From Flavobacteriales bacterium (GTDB lineage Bacteria > Bacteroidota > Bacteroidia > Flavobacteriales > Schleiferiaceae), in NCBI GenBank assembly GCA_002707525.1, contig PAND01000022.1:1-64000 (forward strand): 64,000 nucleotides of DNA, in the 5' to 3' direction. The notes under the pieces are model-generated. The model was not told the DNA's origin and ran no database searches. It was given only the letters and a program-made list of their open reading frames with translations. The position numbers and the translations under genes are program-made. Shown here piece after piece: positions 35,205 through 44,681 of the stretch. How positions within the stretch are numbered: position 1 is the stretch's first letter; each line of letters opens with the position of its first letter.

Positions 35205-36469
35205 AAAGTCCACTAATCTTTAAATTTGGTGGTGCATCCGTAAAAGATGCTGATAGCGTTAAAAACGTATCCAAAATAATTGACAGATTTGATAATCGGC
35301 CAATCGTAGTTGTCGTGAGTGCTATGGGCAAAACGACCAATGCTTTCGAAGAAGTAGTGAATATATTTGCGAAGGATGAAGTCAATAAAGATGTCAAAAT
35401 AGACTCATTACTATCACATATCCTTGACTTTCATCTAGAGATAATCCAAGATCTCTTTGATCAACCCAGTGAGGTTGTCCATCAGGTAGAGGAATTAATT
35501 CAAAATACGCGTCTCAGTACCCGCAAGGATTATTCAAATTACAGTGAGGCCTACGATGCAATTGTTCATCACGGTGAATTAATTTCCACGCGAATCATAG
35601 CTGCATATGTTGGCTTAACCAATAAGACCCTCTGGCACGATACCAGGAAATTGATCAAAACAGACGACCAATTCCGAAGAGCAACCGTTCTTTGGGAGGA
35701 TACTACGCGTGCTATTCAATCCAATATTGTTGAAGACAGCGTGCACCTTATTCAAGGCTTCATAGGTTCTACAGAAGATGGAAGACCCACCACTTTAGGT
35801 CGTGAAGGTTCTGATTATACGGGTGCCGTTTTTGCCTACTGTCTAGACGCAAATAGTTTAACCATTTGGAAAGACGTACCAGGAATGTTGAATGGTGATC
35901 CTAAAATATTCCGTAATACCACTAAAATTGATGCCATACCTTTTAATGAAGCGATTGAATTGGCTTTCTTTGGCGCCTCAATCATCCACCCTAAAACCAT
36001 TCAACCGCTAAAGAAAAAAAACATACCGCTTCAAATTAAAAGCTTTATTGACTCTTCACAACCTGGAACTACCATTGGAGGGGTAGAACACCCGGTGCCA
36101 CAAGTAGCAAACTTCATTCTAAAAAAGAATCAATTGCTATTACAAATAAGCACGAAAGACTTGGCGTTTATTGCTGAACATCATCTTAGTGCGGTATATA
36201 ATCTATTTGCAACTAAAGGAATAGTGGTAAACCTAATGCGCAATACCGCAACTAAAGCCATGTTCTGTATAAACTACGACGAAATGATTGTACCCGAAGT
36301 TTTGTCCGAATTAAAAACCCAATTTGAACTTGAATCGACCTCTTCAGTAGAGCTGTTGACCATACGGCATTATAACAGATCTGACGAAGCCAAAGAAACA
36401 GAAGGACTAGAAATTTTACTCGAACAGCGCACTCCAGAAACTGTGCAGTTTGTGTTCAAAAGAGGCTAA
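35201..36469 (+). CDS. aspartate kinase, monofunctional
   Basis: 422 aa. The amino-acid kinase domain starts KFGGASVKDADSVKNV and has GREGSDYTGAVFAY for substrate binding. Two ACT domains follow (from about residue 305), the usual site of feedback inhibition by lysine or threonine. It makes aspartyl phosphate, the entry to lysine, threonine, methionine and diaminopimelate. There is no homoserine dehydrogenase fusion. Its stop interlocks with the dehydrogenase stop on the other strand (CTAA, 36466-36469). Which end product inhibits it is not visible. Confidence 0.93.
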   Translation: MKSPLIFKFGGASVKDADSVKNVSKIIDRFDNRPIVVVVSAMGKTTNAFEEVVNIFAKDEVNKDVKIDSLLSHILDFHLEIIQDLFDQPSEVVHQVEELIQNTRLSTRKDYSNYSEAYDAIVHHGELISTRIIAAYVGLTNKTLWHDTRKLIKTDDQFRRATVLWEDTTRAIQSNIVEDSVHLIQGFIGSTEDGRPTTLGREGSDYTGAVFAYCLDANSLTIWKDVPGMLNGDPKIFRNTTKIDAIPFNEAIELAFFGASIIHPKTIQPLKKKNIPLQIKSFIDSSQPGTTIGGVEHPVPQVANFILKKNQLLLQISTKDLAFIAEHHLSAVYNLFATKGIVVNLMRNTATKAMFCINYDEMIVPEVLSELKTQFELESTSSVELLTIRHYNRSDEAKETEGLEILLEQRTPETVQFVFKRG

Positions 36470-37401
36470 AGCGCCTTTAATACTTTAGAAGCTAAACCCT
36501 GCCCCATCTTTTCGAAACTCTCCTTTGTCCATCCTGCAATATGAGGACTTAAAAGAACATTGTCTCTTTGGAACAGACTCTTCAGTTCATTGGGAATTTG
36601 ACCTTCAAATAAACTAGTAAAACTTGTTTTTTCGTACTCCAAAACGTCCAAAGCTGCACTTAGTACAGTACCTATATCTAGGGCTTCAACAAGCGCCGCG
36701 GTATCAACTATTGGTCCTCTAGCAGTATTTATAAAATGTACTGGTTTCTTGAATTTTGAAAGAAAATGAGCCTCAACATATCCATTTGTCTCATCATTGA
36801 GTGGCAAATGTAAACTCACCACATCCGCCTGAGATTGAAGTACGTCCAAGGTAACTTCCTCTATGCCATCTGGTGTATAATTAGACTTATATTTATCATA
36901 AGCTAATACGCGCACATTCATTGCAGAAAGGAGTTTTGCAAATTCACTACCCATTATACCGTAGCCAATTATACCTACAACGAGTGACTGCAGTTCTCTT
37001 CCCTTATTTGGCTCCCTCAGCCATTGACCTTCTTGAATTTGTCTGTGAACACGAGGAAGATGATTTAATAAACTTAGCAGCATTCCCAAAGCATGTTCAG
37101 CTACCGCTCTTGCATTCCCTTCTGGAACTCTCAAACAAGATATTCCACGCTGCGTAGCTTCACGCACATCAATGTTTTCTAACCCAGCGCCAAGCCTACC
37201 GATAACCTTTAACAATGGGAATTGATCCAAGAAGTTACAATCAACCTTCATCCTTGAACGAATAATGAGCACTACAGCATCCGAATGACTCTTAACCAAT
37301 TCTTCCAGTGGCGCTTGAAATTCTCGAACCAATAACAGACCTCCTTCTTGTAATTCTTGTTCAAGAAATGGATGTGTATCATCAAGTAGAAGCGCTTTCA
37401 T
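36466..37401 (-). CDS. D-isomer 2-hydroxyacid dehydrogenase (SerA-like)
   Basis: 311 aa. The NAD-binding motif is GIIGYGIMG, and the catalytic triad of the family is visible: Arg in VIGRLGAGLENID, Glu in LRVPEGNARAVAEHALGM, His in SPHIAGW. Members include phosphoglycerate, glyoxylate and lactate dehydrogenases. The short form, without an ACT domain, is often annotated as a SerA-like enzyme in Bacteroidota. The substrate is not certain. Its ATG overlaps the mgtE stop by one base (TAATG). Confidence 0.9.
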   Translation of the reverse strand: MKALLLDDTHPFLEQELQEGGLLLVREFQAPLEELVKSHSDAVVLIIRSRMKVDCNFLDQFPLLKVIGRLGAGLENIDVREATQRGISCLRVPEGNARAVAEHALGMLLSLLNHLPRVHRQIQEGQWLREPNKGRELQSLVVGIIGYGIMGSEFAKLLSAMNVRVLAYDKYKSNYTPDGIEEVTLDVLQSQADVVSLHLPLNDETNGYVEAHFLSKFKKPVHFINTARGPIVDTAALVEALDIGTVLSAALDVLEYEKTSFTSLFEGQIPNELKSLFQRDNVLLSPHIAGWTKESFEKMGQGLASKVLKAL

Positions 37402-38735
37402 TAGTATCCAATAATCAATCGGCCTATTTGAAAATAGATAATTAGCCCAATCACATCATTCGCTGTGGTGATAAATGGACCGGTCGCTAAAGCCGCATCA
37501 ATTTTTAATTTATCTAGCATGAGAGGAATAAACGTTCCAAATAATGATGCAAATACTATTACAGTAAATAGAGAAGTACTAACCGTCAAAGTGATAAGTT
37601 GATCATAACCCAATAGTAGTCCAGCACCGTACATGACTAATGATAAAATAACACCGTTAAATAAGCCGATAGCCAACTCTTTGGTCAACTTTTCAATCAT
37701 TTTATTCTCCTTTCTAGCACTAGCTAAAGCCTGCACCACAATGGCGGATGACTGTACTCCAACATTTCCTGCCATAGCAGCAATTAACGGCATAAAGAAG
37801 GCAAGAGCTGGAACAAGTTTAATATCCTCTTCGTTTTTCCCAATAATTAACGCGACTATAATGCCGCCAAAAAGGCCAATTAATAGCCAAGGGATGCGAG
37901 CTCGTGTGACCTCATAAACGCTATCGTCACTTTCAACCTCATCAGTTAGACCCGATGCCAATTGGTAATCACGTTCTGCTTCTTCACGAATAAAATCTAC
38001 TATATCATCAAGTGTGATTCGCCCAAGGAGTTCACCAATTGCGTTTACCACTGGAATGACAAATAAATCATATTTCTGCATGACATTGGCCACCTCTTCC
38101 GCAGGAGTAGTGCTCAAAACAGTATGTTCTATAGGTCTATACAATTCAGAAATTGGGACGGTACGCTTTGCGGTCAAGAGCATTTTTAAACTTAACGTTC
38201 CTACTAAAATATCGTCATCATTGATCACGTAGACCGCATGTACCCGATCAATTTTAGCAGCTTGTGAACGCATCGCGGCTACACAACGTATAGCAGTTAA
38301 GCGCTCATTCACCACCACTAGTTCCGTGGCCATCAACGCTCCAGCAGTATCCTCTTCATGAGTTAAAAGTTGTGCTATGTTTTTGGCCTGCTCAACATCT
38401 TCAACTTGCGCTAAAACCTCACGAGTCATGTCTTCGGATAATTCCAACAGCATGTCTGCCGCATCATCCGAATCCATATTACCAACCAACTCTTGGGCTA
38501 TCTCTTCTGTTGAATATGTCGCAACCAATTCCCCACGCTCCTCTTCGTCAAATTCTACTAAGATATCTGCAGCGAGTTCAGGATCAATCTTTTCAAAAAA
38601 TTCGGAACGCTCTTCTGCATTAAAAGATTCTAGGACCTCTGCAATATCAGCAGGATGGATTCCTTCAATGATTTGCGCGAATTCTGCCTCATTAGCCACT
38701 GACAAGGCTTTCAACATACGCGCTTTAATGTTCAT
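37401..38735 (-). CDS. mgtE: magnesium transporter MgtE
   Basis: 444 aa from the ATG at 38735; a longer frame would need a TTG at 38750. The cytosolic N domain of MgtE repeats (HPADIAEVLE, ERGELVATY) covers about 1-130, a CBS pair about 135-255, and five membrane helices follow with the MgtE pore features (GNVGVQSSAIVVQALA). It moves Mg2+ inward and is gated by Mg2+ binding between its N and CBS domains. It overlaps ksgA by 11 bases; the ksgA-mgtE pair recurs in Bacteroidota. Confidence 0.93.
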   Translation of the reverse strand: MNIKARMLKALSVANEAEFAQIIEGIHPADIAEVLESFNAEERSEFFEKIDPELAADILVEFDEEERGELVATYSTEEIAQELVGNMDSDDAADMLLELSEDMTREVLAQVEDVEQAKNIAQLLTHEEDTAGALMATELVVVNERLTAIRCVAAMRSQAAKIDRVHAVYVINDDDILVGTLSLKMLLTAKRTVPISELYRPIEHTVLSTTPAEEVANVMQKYDLFVIPVVNAIGELLGRITLDDIVDFIREEAERDYQLASGLTDEVESDDSVYEVTRARIPWLLIGLFGGIIVALIIGKNEEDIKLVPALAFFMPLIAAMAGNVGVQSSAIVVQALASARKENKMIEKLTKELAIGLFNGVILSLVMYGAGLLLGYDQLITLTVSTSLFTVIVFASLFGTFIPLMLDKLKIDAALATGPFITTANDVIGLIIYFQIGRLIIGY

Positions 38736-39516
38736 TTCTTCCAACTTCAATCGCCTTTAGTAGTTCAACAAATTCTATATGTGAAAGCTGTTCTGCACGC
38801 TTTACAAGATAGGGATGGTCGAAACCTTGAGGCAAGTTAAGGACTTTCAGCGCATTACGCAGTGTTTTTCGACGCTGTCCAAAGGCTGCCTTAACACCTC
38901 GTTTTAATAATTTAAAGTCAATATTGGCAGTACTTTCCTTGCGCACCATATGCATCACACCACTTTCTACTTTTGGAGGAGGGCTAAAAACTTCGGGCGG
39001 CACAGTAAAATCATAGGTCAAATCATAATAAGCCTGGCACAGCACTGATAAAATACCATATGTCTTATTTCCCGGAGGCGCGCACAACCGTTGAGCCACT
39101 TCCTTCTGAAACATCCCTCCAAAAAGAGGAATCTGATCCATATGTTCGAGTACCTTAAATACAATTTGGGAACTAATGTTGTAAGGAAAGTTCCCAATCA
39201 ATGCAAACTTCTCATTACCAAAAGTTAATGAGGGATTCCATTTCAAAAAATCTTCTTCTAAGATTCGAGCGCTAAGAGCATTATAATTTGCTTTTAAATA
39301 GCTTACACTCTCCTGATCAATCTCAACGACCCAAGTTTCAATGTTAGGTATTGAGAGCAAATATTTCGTCATCACGCCCATTCCCGGACCAATCTCAAGT
39401 ACTTTTTCCACTCCTTCATAGGGAACAACATGTGCAATGCGTTTAGCAATGCTTTCATCCGTTAAAAAGTGTTGTCCAAGGTGTTTTTTTGCCCGTACTT
39501 GACCTCGATAATTCAT
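38725..39516 (-). CDS. ksgA: 16S rRNA dimethyladenosine transferase
   Basis: 263 aa from the ATG at 39516, chosen over an in-frame ATG at 39534 because a TACCTTTA box lies between them, four bases before 39516. SAM-binding is VLEIGPGMGVMT, and the catalytic motif is IGNFPYNISS. KsgA (RsmA) dimethylates two adenines near the 3' end of 16S rRNA during small-subunit maturation. It is the first of three overlapping genes (ksgA-mgtE-dehydrogenase). It diverges from fbp. Confidence 0.95.
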   Translation of the reverse strand: MNYRGQVRAKKHLGQHFLTDESIAKRIAHVVPYEGVEKVLEIGPGMGVMTKYLLSIPNIETWVVEIDQESVSYLKANYNALSARILEEDFLKWNPSLTFGNEKFALIGNFPYNISSQIVFKVLEHMDQIPLFGGMFQKEVAQRLCAPPGNKTYGILSVLCQAYYDLTYDFTVPPEVFSPPPKVESGVMHMVRKESTANIDFKLLKRGVKAAFGQRRKTLRNALKVLNLPQGFDHPYLVKRAEQLSHIEFVELLKAIEVGRNEH

Positions 39517-39520
39517 AGAG

Positions 39521-39528
39521 TAAAGGTA
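39521..39528 (-). promoter_or_regulatory. -7 box TACCTTTA, four bases before the ksgA ATG
   Basis: Minus-strand TACCTTTA is followed by CTCT and the ATG at 39516. The same four-base gap occurs at copA, pyrE, yaaA and the PASTA gene. Confidence 0.55.
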
Positions 39529-39605
39529 GTACATTCCGTCTGCTCACTTCTCATAGATTAAACGTAACTTAGACGAACCTATTACAAACCTTTATACCAC
39601 TGACC

Positions 39606-40619
39606 ATGGTACAACCAACAACTCTCGGTGAATTCATCGTAGAAAATCAAAAGGACTTCCCTTTTGCAACAGGAGATCTTTCGCATCTTCTTACCTCCAT
39701 TCGGCTCGCTGCTAAAGTGGTGAATAGAGAAATCAACAAGGCCGGCCTTGCTGATATTTTGGGTGCCATGGGCCAAGACAATATTCAAGGAGAGGCGCAA
39801 CAAAAGCTTGATGTTATGGCTAACGATACCTTCATGCGTGCGCTTCGTTCTATGGGCCAAGTCTGCGGTGTTGGTTCAGAAGAAGAAGAGCACTTTGTTA
39901 ACTTTGACGACGACATACATTCTAAAGCCCAATACGTAGTCCTCATGGACCCCTTAGACGGTTCAAGTAATATTGATGTAAATGTTAGTGTTGGTACTAT
40001 TTTCTCTATCTACCGCCGGATTACTCCTGAAGGAACGTCCGTTACTTTGAAAGATTTCCTTCAATCCGGTGATGCTCAAGTTGCTGCGGGCTATGTAGTA
40101 TATGGTTCATCAACTATGCTTGTTTATACGACTGGAAATGGTGTAAATGGATTCACATTAGACCCTTCAATTGGTGTGTTTTGCCTGTCTCATCCTAATA
40201 TGCAAATACCAAAATCAGGCAAAATTTACAGCGTCAATGAAGGAAATTACGTGCACTTCCCTCAAGGAGTAAAAGAATATATCAAATACTGTCAGCAATA
40301 TGATGCAGCAACAGGAAGGCCATTTACTTCAAGATATATTGGCTCTCTAGTTTCTGATTTTCATCGCAATCTTATCAAAGGTGGGGTGTATCTTTACCCC
40401 ACAGGAACGATGGCACCAAATGGTAAGCTTCGACTCCTGTACGAGTGCAACCCACTCGCATTTATAGTTGAACAAGCCGGCGGTACTGCTACGAACGGTA
40501 AGAAGCGAATTTTAGAACTCGAGCCTAGTGAATTGCACGAAAGGGTTCCCTTCTTTATTGGCTCTCCTGAAATGGTGGATATGGCCCATGCGTTTTTACG
40601 CAAGTACGAAGAAGAATAA
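39606..40619 (+). CDS. fbp: class I fructose-1,6-bisphosphatase
   Basis: 337 aa. The metal and phosphate site [19 protein letters not shown] is intact, and [20 protein letters not shown] matches the second class I signature. The enzyme removes the 1-phosphate of fructose-1,6-bisphosphate and so permits gluconeogenesis. This fits growth on acetate via acs in the same region. It is transcribed together with mfd, whose TTG start lies two bases after the stop. Confidence 0.95.
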   Translation: MVQPTTLGEFIVENQKDFPFATGDLSHLLTSIRLAAKVVNREINKAGLADILGAMGQDNIQGEAQQKLDVMANDTFMRALRSMGQVCGVGSEEEEHFVNFDDDIHSKAQYVVLMDPLDGSSNIDVNVSVGTIFSIYRRITPEGTSVTLKDFLQSGDAQVAAGYVVYGSSTMLVYTTGNGVNGFTLDPSIGVFCLSHPNMQIPKSGKIYSVNEGNYVHFPQGVKEYIKYCQQYDAATGRPFTSRYIGSLVSDFHRNLIKGGVYLYPTGTMAPNGKLRLLYECNPLAFIVEQAGGTATNGKKRILELEPSELHERVPFFIGSPEMVDMAHAFLRKYEEE

Positions 40620-40621
40620 AA

Positions 40622-43600
40622 TTGAACATAGCAGATTTACTCTCCCGATTCCACAGCCATCCCTTAGTTGATCGATTAAGTACTGCAAGCTCCTCAGGCA
40701 CCAAATTAGCTCTAGGGTTTAATGCTGCAGGAGGTTCTCATTGTGCCGTTTTAGCCGCTTCAACCTACGAACGCAGCGGCAACATGCAATTCATCATTGC
40801 AAATAGTAAGGAAGAAGCAGCATACATTCAAAATGACATTGAAAAACTCCTTCCTTCAGTTAAAAGCTACTTCTACCCTGCTTCATACCGCAGGCCCTAT
40901 CAGGTAGAGACTACAGATAATGCAAATGTGCTGCTGCGTGCTGAGGTTCTCAATCATCTCAGCGCAAGGAGAAAACCCCCTATTCTTATTTCCTATCCTG
41001 AAGCGTTGTTTGAAAAGGTAGTTACCAAAAAGGAATTAGAATCAAATACACTTAAAGTAAATCTTGGCGATGTATTGAGTCTTGACTTTCTCAATGAAAC
41101 CTTGTTTGAATACCAATTTGAACGAGTTGATTTTGTCATTCAGCCCGGTCAATTCTCTATTCGCGGTGGTATCGTAGATCTATTTTCATTCTCAAAAGAT
41201 CATCCTTATCGCGTGGAATTTTTTGATGATCAGGTAGAGAGTATTCGATTTTTTGATATTGAAACTCAGCGCACAGTGGGAAAAGCCACTAAAATGAATA
41301 TTGTTCCAAACGTAGAGAACAAAACTTTCCTTGAAAGCCGGGCCTCTCTGCTGAGTTACCTGCCAAAAAATGTCCAAATCTGGATAGATACGCCTTCCAT
41401 GGTGATAAATACCCTGACGCGATTAATGGAATTAGCGGAAGAACGCTACGAGGAACTTGATTCCACTATACAAACTGCTGCGCCAAATGAACTCTTCTTA
41501 AGCGGAGATGGATTTAAACGTGATTTACTTGAATTTACCCTTATAGAATACGGCCGTTGTGAATGGTCTTCCGAAAAACTAGAAAGTAAGGCATTGCCCC
41601 AACGCTCCTTCAATAAGGACTTTAATCTACTTGGTCAAACCCTATTACGAAGCGAAAAGGAGGGCTTGGAAACCGTAATGATGTGTTCAAATCCAAAACA
41701 GATTGAACGATTCTATGCAATATTTGAGGATCTGCAATTAAAACCTCAATACCAAACCACTGTAGGCTCCTTGCATGAAGGCTTTGAAGATCTATTAGCC
41801 AAAACATTTCTATATACCGATCATCAAATTTTTGATCGATACCAGCGCTTTAATATTAAAAACAATGCCCGAAAGAAGCAAGCGATAACATTAGAGCAAC
41901 TCAATGCCCTTGAGTTTGGCGATTTTGTCACTCATATAGATCACGGCGTAGGTAAATTCGGTGGACTCCAAAAAGTAAATAATAATGGTAAAATTCAAGA
42001 AGCCATTAAACTCATTTATCGAGACGATGATATTCTATACGTAAGTATTCATTCCCTGCATAAGATTAGCAAGTATAACGCGAAAGACGGTACTGCGCCT
42101 TCGCTTCATAAATTAGGTTCTGCTCAATGGCAAACACTAAAGAAAAAAACCAAAGCAAAAGTCAAAAAAATTGCTTTTGATCTCATTCAACTTTACGCAA
42201 AGCGCCGTGATGCAGTTGGTTTTCAGTGTGCTCCAGATGGATATTTACAACATGAATTAGAGGCGAGTTTTCTCTTTGAAGACACACCAGATCAAATGTC
42301 CGCTACAGAAGATGTAAAAAGGGATATGGAAAGCGCCATGCCCATGGATCGATTAATTTGTGGAGACGTAGGCTTTGGCAAAACCGAAATTGCCATCCGT
42401 GCGGCCTTCAAAGCAGTGGCAAACGGGAAACAAGTTGCCATTTTGGTTCCTACAACTATCCTAGCTTTTCAACATTTTAAAACGTTCTCAAAGCGCTTAG
42501 AAGGATTCCCTGTAACAGTAGATTACATCAATAGATTCCGCACTACTACTCAACAACGGGAAATATTAAAAAAATTGAAAGAGGGCAAAATAGATATTTT
42601 GATTGGAACTCATAAATTAGTCAGCAAGTCGGTAGAATTTTCTGATTTAGGGCTTCTAATCATTGATGAAGAACAAAAATTCGGCGTAGGCGTAAAAGAC
42701 AAAATCAAAACGCTTAAAATTAACGTTGATACCCTCACACTAACTGCTACCCCGATTCCAAGAACGCTTCAATTTTCGTTAATGGCAGCCAGGGATTTAA
42801 GTATTATGACCACCCCTCCTCCAAACAGGCAACCTATTGAAACCCAAATAATAGGATTTAGTGAGGAGACTATTCGTGACTCTATAAGCTATGAAATACA
42901 ACGTGGTGGACAAGTTTTTGTCATTAACAATAGGGTTAGCAACATACAAGAGGTAGCCGGCATGGTAAGCAGATTGGTACCAGATGCTCGTATAGCAGTT
43001 GGCCATGGTCAGATGGAAGGGAAAAAGCTAGAAAAAGTGATGCTTGATTTTATGAATGGGAAGTACGACGTTCTTGTCGCAACCTCTATCATAGAAAGTG
43101 GACTTGATGTGCCCAATGCCAATACCATCATTATCAATAATGCCAACCATTTTGGTATGTCTGATTTACATCAGATGAGAGGAAGGGTGGGTCGTTCTAA
43201 CAAGAAGGCTTTCTGTAAACTAATTACTCCTCCTATGAGCACTCTTACGGATGAGGCAAGAAAGCGATTACGAGCATTAGAACAATTCACGGACCTAGGT
43301 AGTGGGTTCAAAATTGCAATGAAAGATTTAGAAATTCGCGGCGCAGGAGATATGCTTGGTGGGGAACAAAGTGGCTTTATTACGGACATGGGGTTTGATA
43401 CCTACCAAAAAATTCTCGCAGAGGCTATCAAAGAATTAAAGCAAAATGAATTCAAACATTTATACGATAAGGAGAAAAAGGAGAAAGGCTCAGATTTTGT
43501 AGAGGATGTCCAAATTGACACGGATATGGAGTTGCTGCTACCTGACGATTATGTCAATAATATTGAAGAACGACTTAAATTATATCGGAGGTTAGGAGAG

Positions 43601-43975
43601 TATGAGACTCATGATGACCTCTTGCTGTTTGAAAAAGAACTTGAAGATCGTTTTGGACCTATACCTGAACCTGTTGCAGCACTGCTTTACTCCGTTCGAA
43701 TCAAATGGTTAGCTAAACATATTGGCTTCTCAAAACTTATCTTAAAAATGGGTAAATGTATTGGTCATTTTGCTGCGGAGAACAACAGTGAATATTACCA
43801 ACTTCCTATTTTTTCTGCCATATTGAGCTACTTGCAACTCAATACTAAGAAAGTTCAAATAAAGAAAAAAGGGGAGAAACTTACTTTTGTGGTCGCGGAA
43901 ATTTCCCATTTACAAGAAGTCTATGAAATGCTCGAATCTATAGTTGAAATGGAAAAGCCAATGGAAGCAAAATGA
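40622..43975 (+). CDS. mfd: transcription-repair coupling factor Mfd
   Basis: 1117 aa from a TTG start at 40622. The first in-frame ATG is 57 codons in, inside the conserved UvrB-like N-terminal region, so TTG is the likely start. Order: UvrB-homology module with VRPSYRRPYQVETTD-like stretch, RNA polymerase-interacting domain (LEQLNALEFGDFVTHIDHGVGKFGG), helicase motifs GDVGFGKTE and IDEEQKFGV, TRG motif, and the C-terminal autoinhibitory domain. Mfd removes RNA polymerase stalled at lesions and recruits UvrA. It shares ATGA with the DinB-like gene. Confidence 0.95.
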   Translation: MNIADLLSRFHSHPLVDRLSTASSSGTKLALGFNAAGGSHCAVLAASTYERSGNMQFIIANSKEEAAYIQNDIEKLLPSVKSYFYPASYRRPYQVETTDNANVLLRAEVLNHLSARRKPPILISYPEALFEKVVTKKELESNTLKVNLGDVLSLDFLNETLFEYQFERVDFVIQPGQFSIRGGIVDLFSFSKDHPYRVEFFDDQVESIRFFDIETQRTVGKATKMNIVPNVENKTFLESRASLLSYLPKNVQIWIDTPSMVINTLTRLMELAEERYEELDSTIQTAAPNELFLSGDGFKRDLLEFTLIEYGRCEWSSEKLESKALPQRSFNKDFNLLGQTLLRSEKEGLETVMMCSNPKQIERFYAIFEDLQLKPQYQTTVGSLHEGFEDLLAKTFLYTDHQIFDRYQRFNIKNNARKKQAITLEQLNALEFGDFVTHIDHGVGKFGGLQKVNNNGKIQEAIKLIYRDDDILYVSIHSLHKISKYNAKDGTAPSLHKLGSAQWQTLKKKTKAKVKKIAFDLIQLYAKRRDAVGFQCAPDGYLQHELEASFLFEDTPDQMSATEDVKRDMESAMPMDRLICGDVGFGKTEIAIRAAFKAVANGKQVAILVPTTILAFQHFKTFSKRLEGFPVTVDYINRFRTTTQQREILKKLKEGKIDILIGTHKLVSKSVEFSDLGLLIIDEEQKFGVGVKDKIKTLKINVDTLTLTATPIPRTLQFSLMAARDLSIMTTPPPNRQPIETQIIGFSEETIRDSISYEIQRGGQVFVINNRVSNIQEVAGMVSRLVPDARIAVGHGQMEGKKLEKVMLDFMNGKYDVLVATSIIESGLDVPNANTIIINNANHFGMSDLHQMRGRVGRSNKKAFCKLITPPMSTLTDEARKRLRALEQFTDLGSGFKIAMKDLEIRGAGDMLGGEQSGFITDMGFDTYQKILAEAIKELKQNEFKHLYDKEKKEKGSDFVEDVQIDTDMELLLPDDYVNNIEERLKLYRRLGEYETHDDLLLFEKELEDRFGPIPEPVAALLYSVRIKWLAKHIGFSKLILKMGKCIGHFAAENNSEYYQLPIFSAILSYLQLNTKKVQIKKKGEKLTFVVAEISHLQEVYEMLESIVEMEKPMEAK

Positions 43976-44601
43976 AGGTAACTGAATTCATTGATTCACG
44001 TTTAGAAGAATTGGCTTTGTACAAAACACAATTTGAAAGTTCGTTCTACTTTTTAGAGGATGACGAATTGTTCTTCATACCCACCGGTGAAAAATGGTCG
44101 GCAATTGAGTGTATTGAACACATCAACAATCTAAATGAAATCTATCTTCCGCAACTAACAGAGGTATGTAATAAAGGAAGAGCGTCTCAAGAAGTTCTCA
44201 TCCAATTAAGTTGGTGGCAAAAGCGACTGAGAAATATGATGTCTCCGTTAGAATATACAACAGCAAAAAAAACTAGAACGAGGAAAAAGTTACAACCGCG
44301 TCGTATTAGGAATCCACAACATAAGATTAGTGCGCAAAAGGTGATGGAAAACTTCATTTCTGACCTTAGCCATTTGGAAAAACTCATTCGCATCATACCC
44401 AGTAGCCCTGAGTTAAGGAATAGCAAGGTAATGAGCGCTGCCCCTCCTATTAAGTTTAAATCATTAACAGCCTTGGAAATACTCGTACCCCATATTGGAA
44501 GACACCTGTATCAAGCTGAGCGTATTTTAAATGGTGGTAATATTCAAAAAAAGGCTAAAAAGGAAGATGAAGATCTTATTATCCCTTCCAATGATTCGTA
44601 G
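43972..44601 (+). CDS. DinB-like four-helix protein
   Basis: 209 aa. The DinB/YfiT metal-binding helical bundle is recognised from KWSAIECIEHINNLNE near residue 42 and the late PHIGRHLYQAERI. A basic linker (KKTRTRKKLQPRRIR) sits in the middle. This family includes thiol transferases and DNA-damage-inducible proteins of unknown activity. It is not the polymerase DinB. The metal-ligand His residues appear intact. It is coupled to mfd by ATGA, which hints at a link to damage or stress responses, but this is only context. Confidence 0.8.
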   Translation: MKVTEFIDSRLEELALYKTQFESSFYFLEDDELFFIPTGEKWSAIECIEHINNLNEIYLPQLTEVCNKGRASQEVLIQLSWWQKRLRNMMSPLEYTTAKKTRTRKKLQPRRIRNPQHKISAQKVMENFISDLSHLEKLIRIIPSSPELRNSKVMSAAPPIKFKSLTALEILVPHIGRHLYQAERILNGGNIQKKAKKEDEDLIIPSNDS

Positions 44602-44627
44602 TTAAAGCTCCATCAAGGGTGTTCTAA

Positions 44628-44663
44628 TAAAAAAAGCCCCGCATCTGAACAGATGCGGGGCTT
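44628..44663 (-). terminator. rho-independent terminator for the PorP/SprF-SPOR gene
   Basis: A 13-bp perfect stem (AAGCCCCGCATCT / AGATGCGGGGCTT) with a 4-base loop runs into a T-run on the minus strand. It lies in the 80-base gap with the convergent DinB-like gene; termination is weaker for the plus strand. Confidence 0.9.
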
Positions 44664-44681
44664 ATGTTTACAGGAATGTGC

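Noticed and set aside
37633-38760. Open frames antisense to mgtE
   Set aside because: Shadows of the real gene. The mgtE frame has all domain motifs, and the antisense frames have no promoter or homology.
43972-44601. DinB-like protein as DNA polymerase IV
   Set aside because: The name is shared by two unrelated families. This is the four-helix metal-binding one, with no polymerase motifs.
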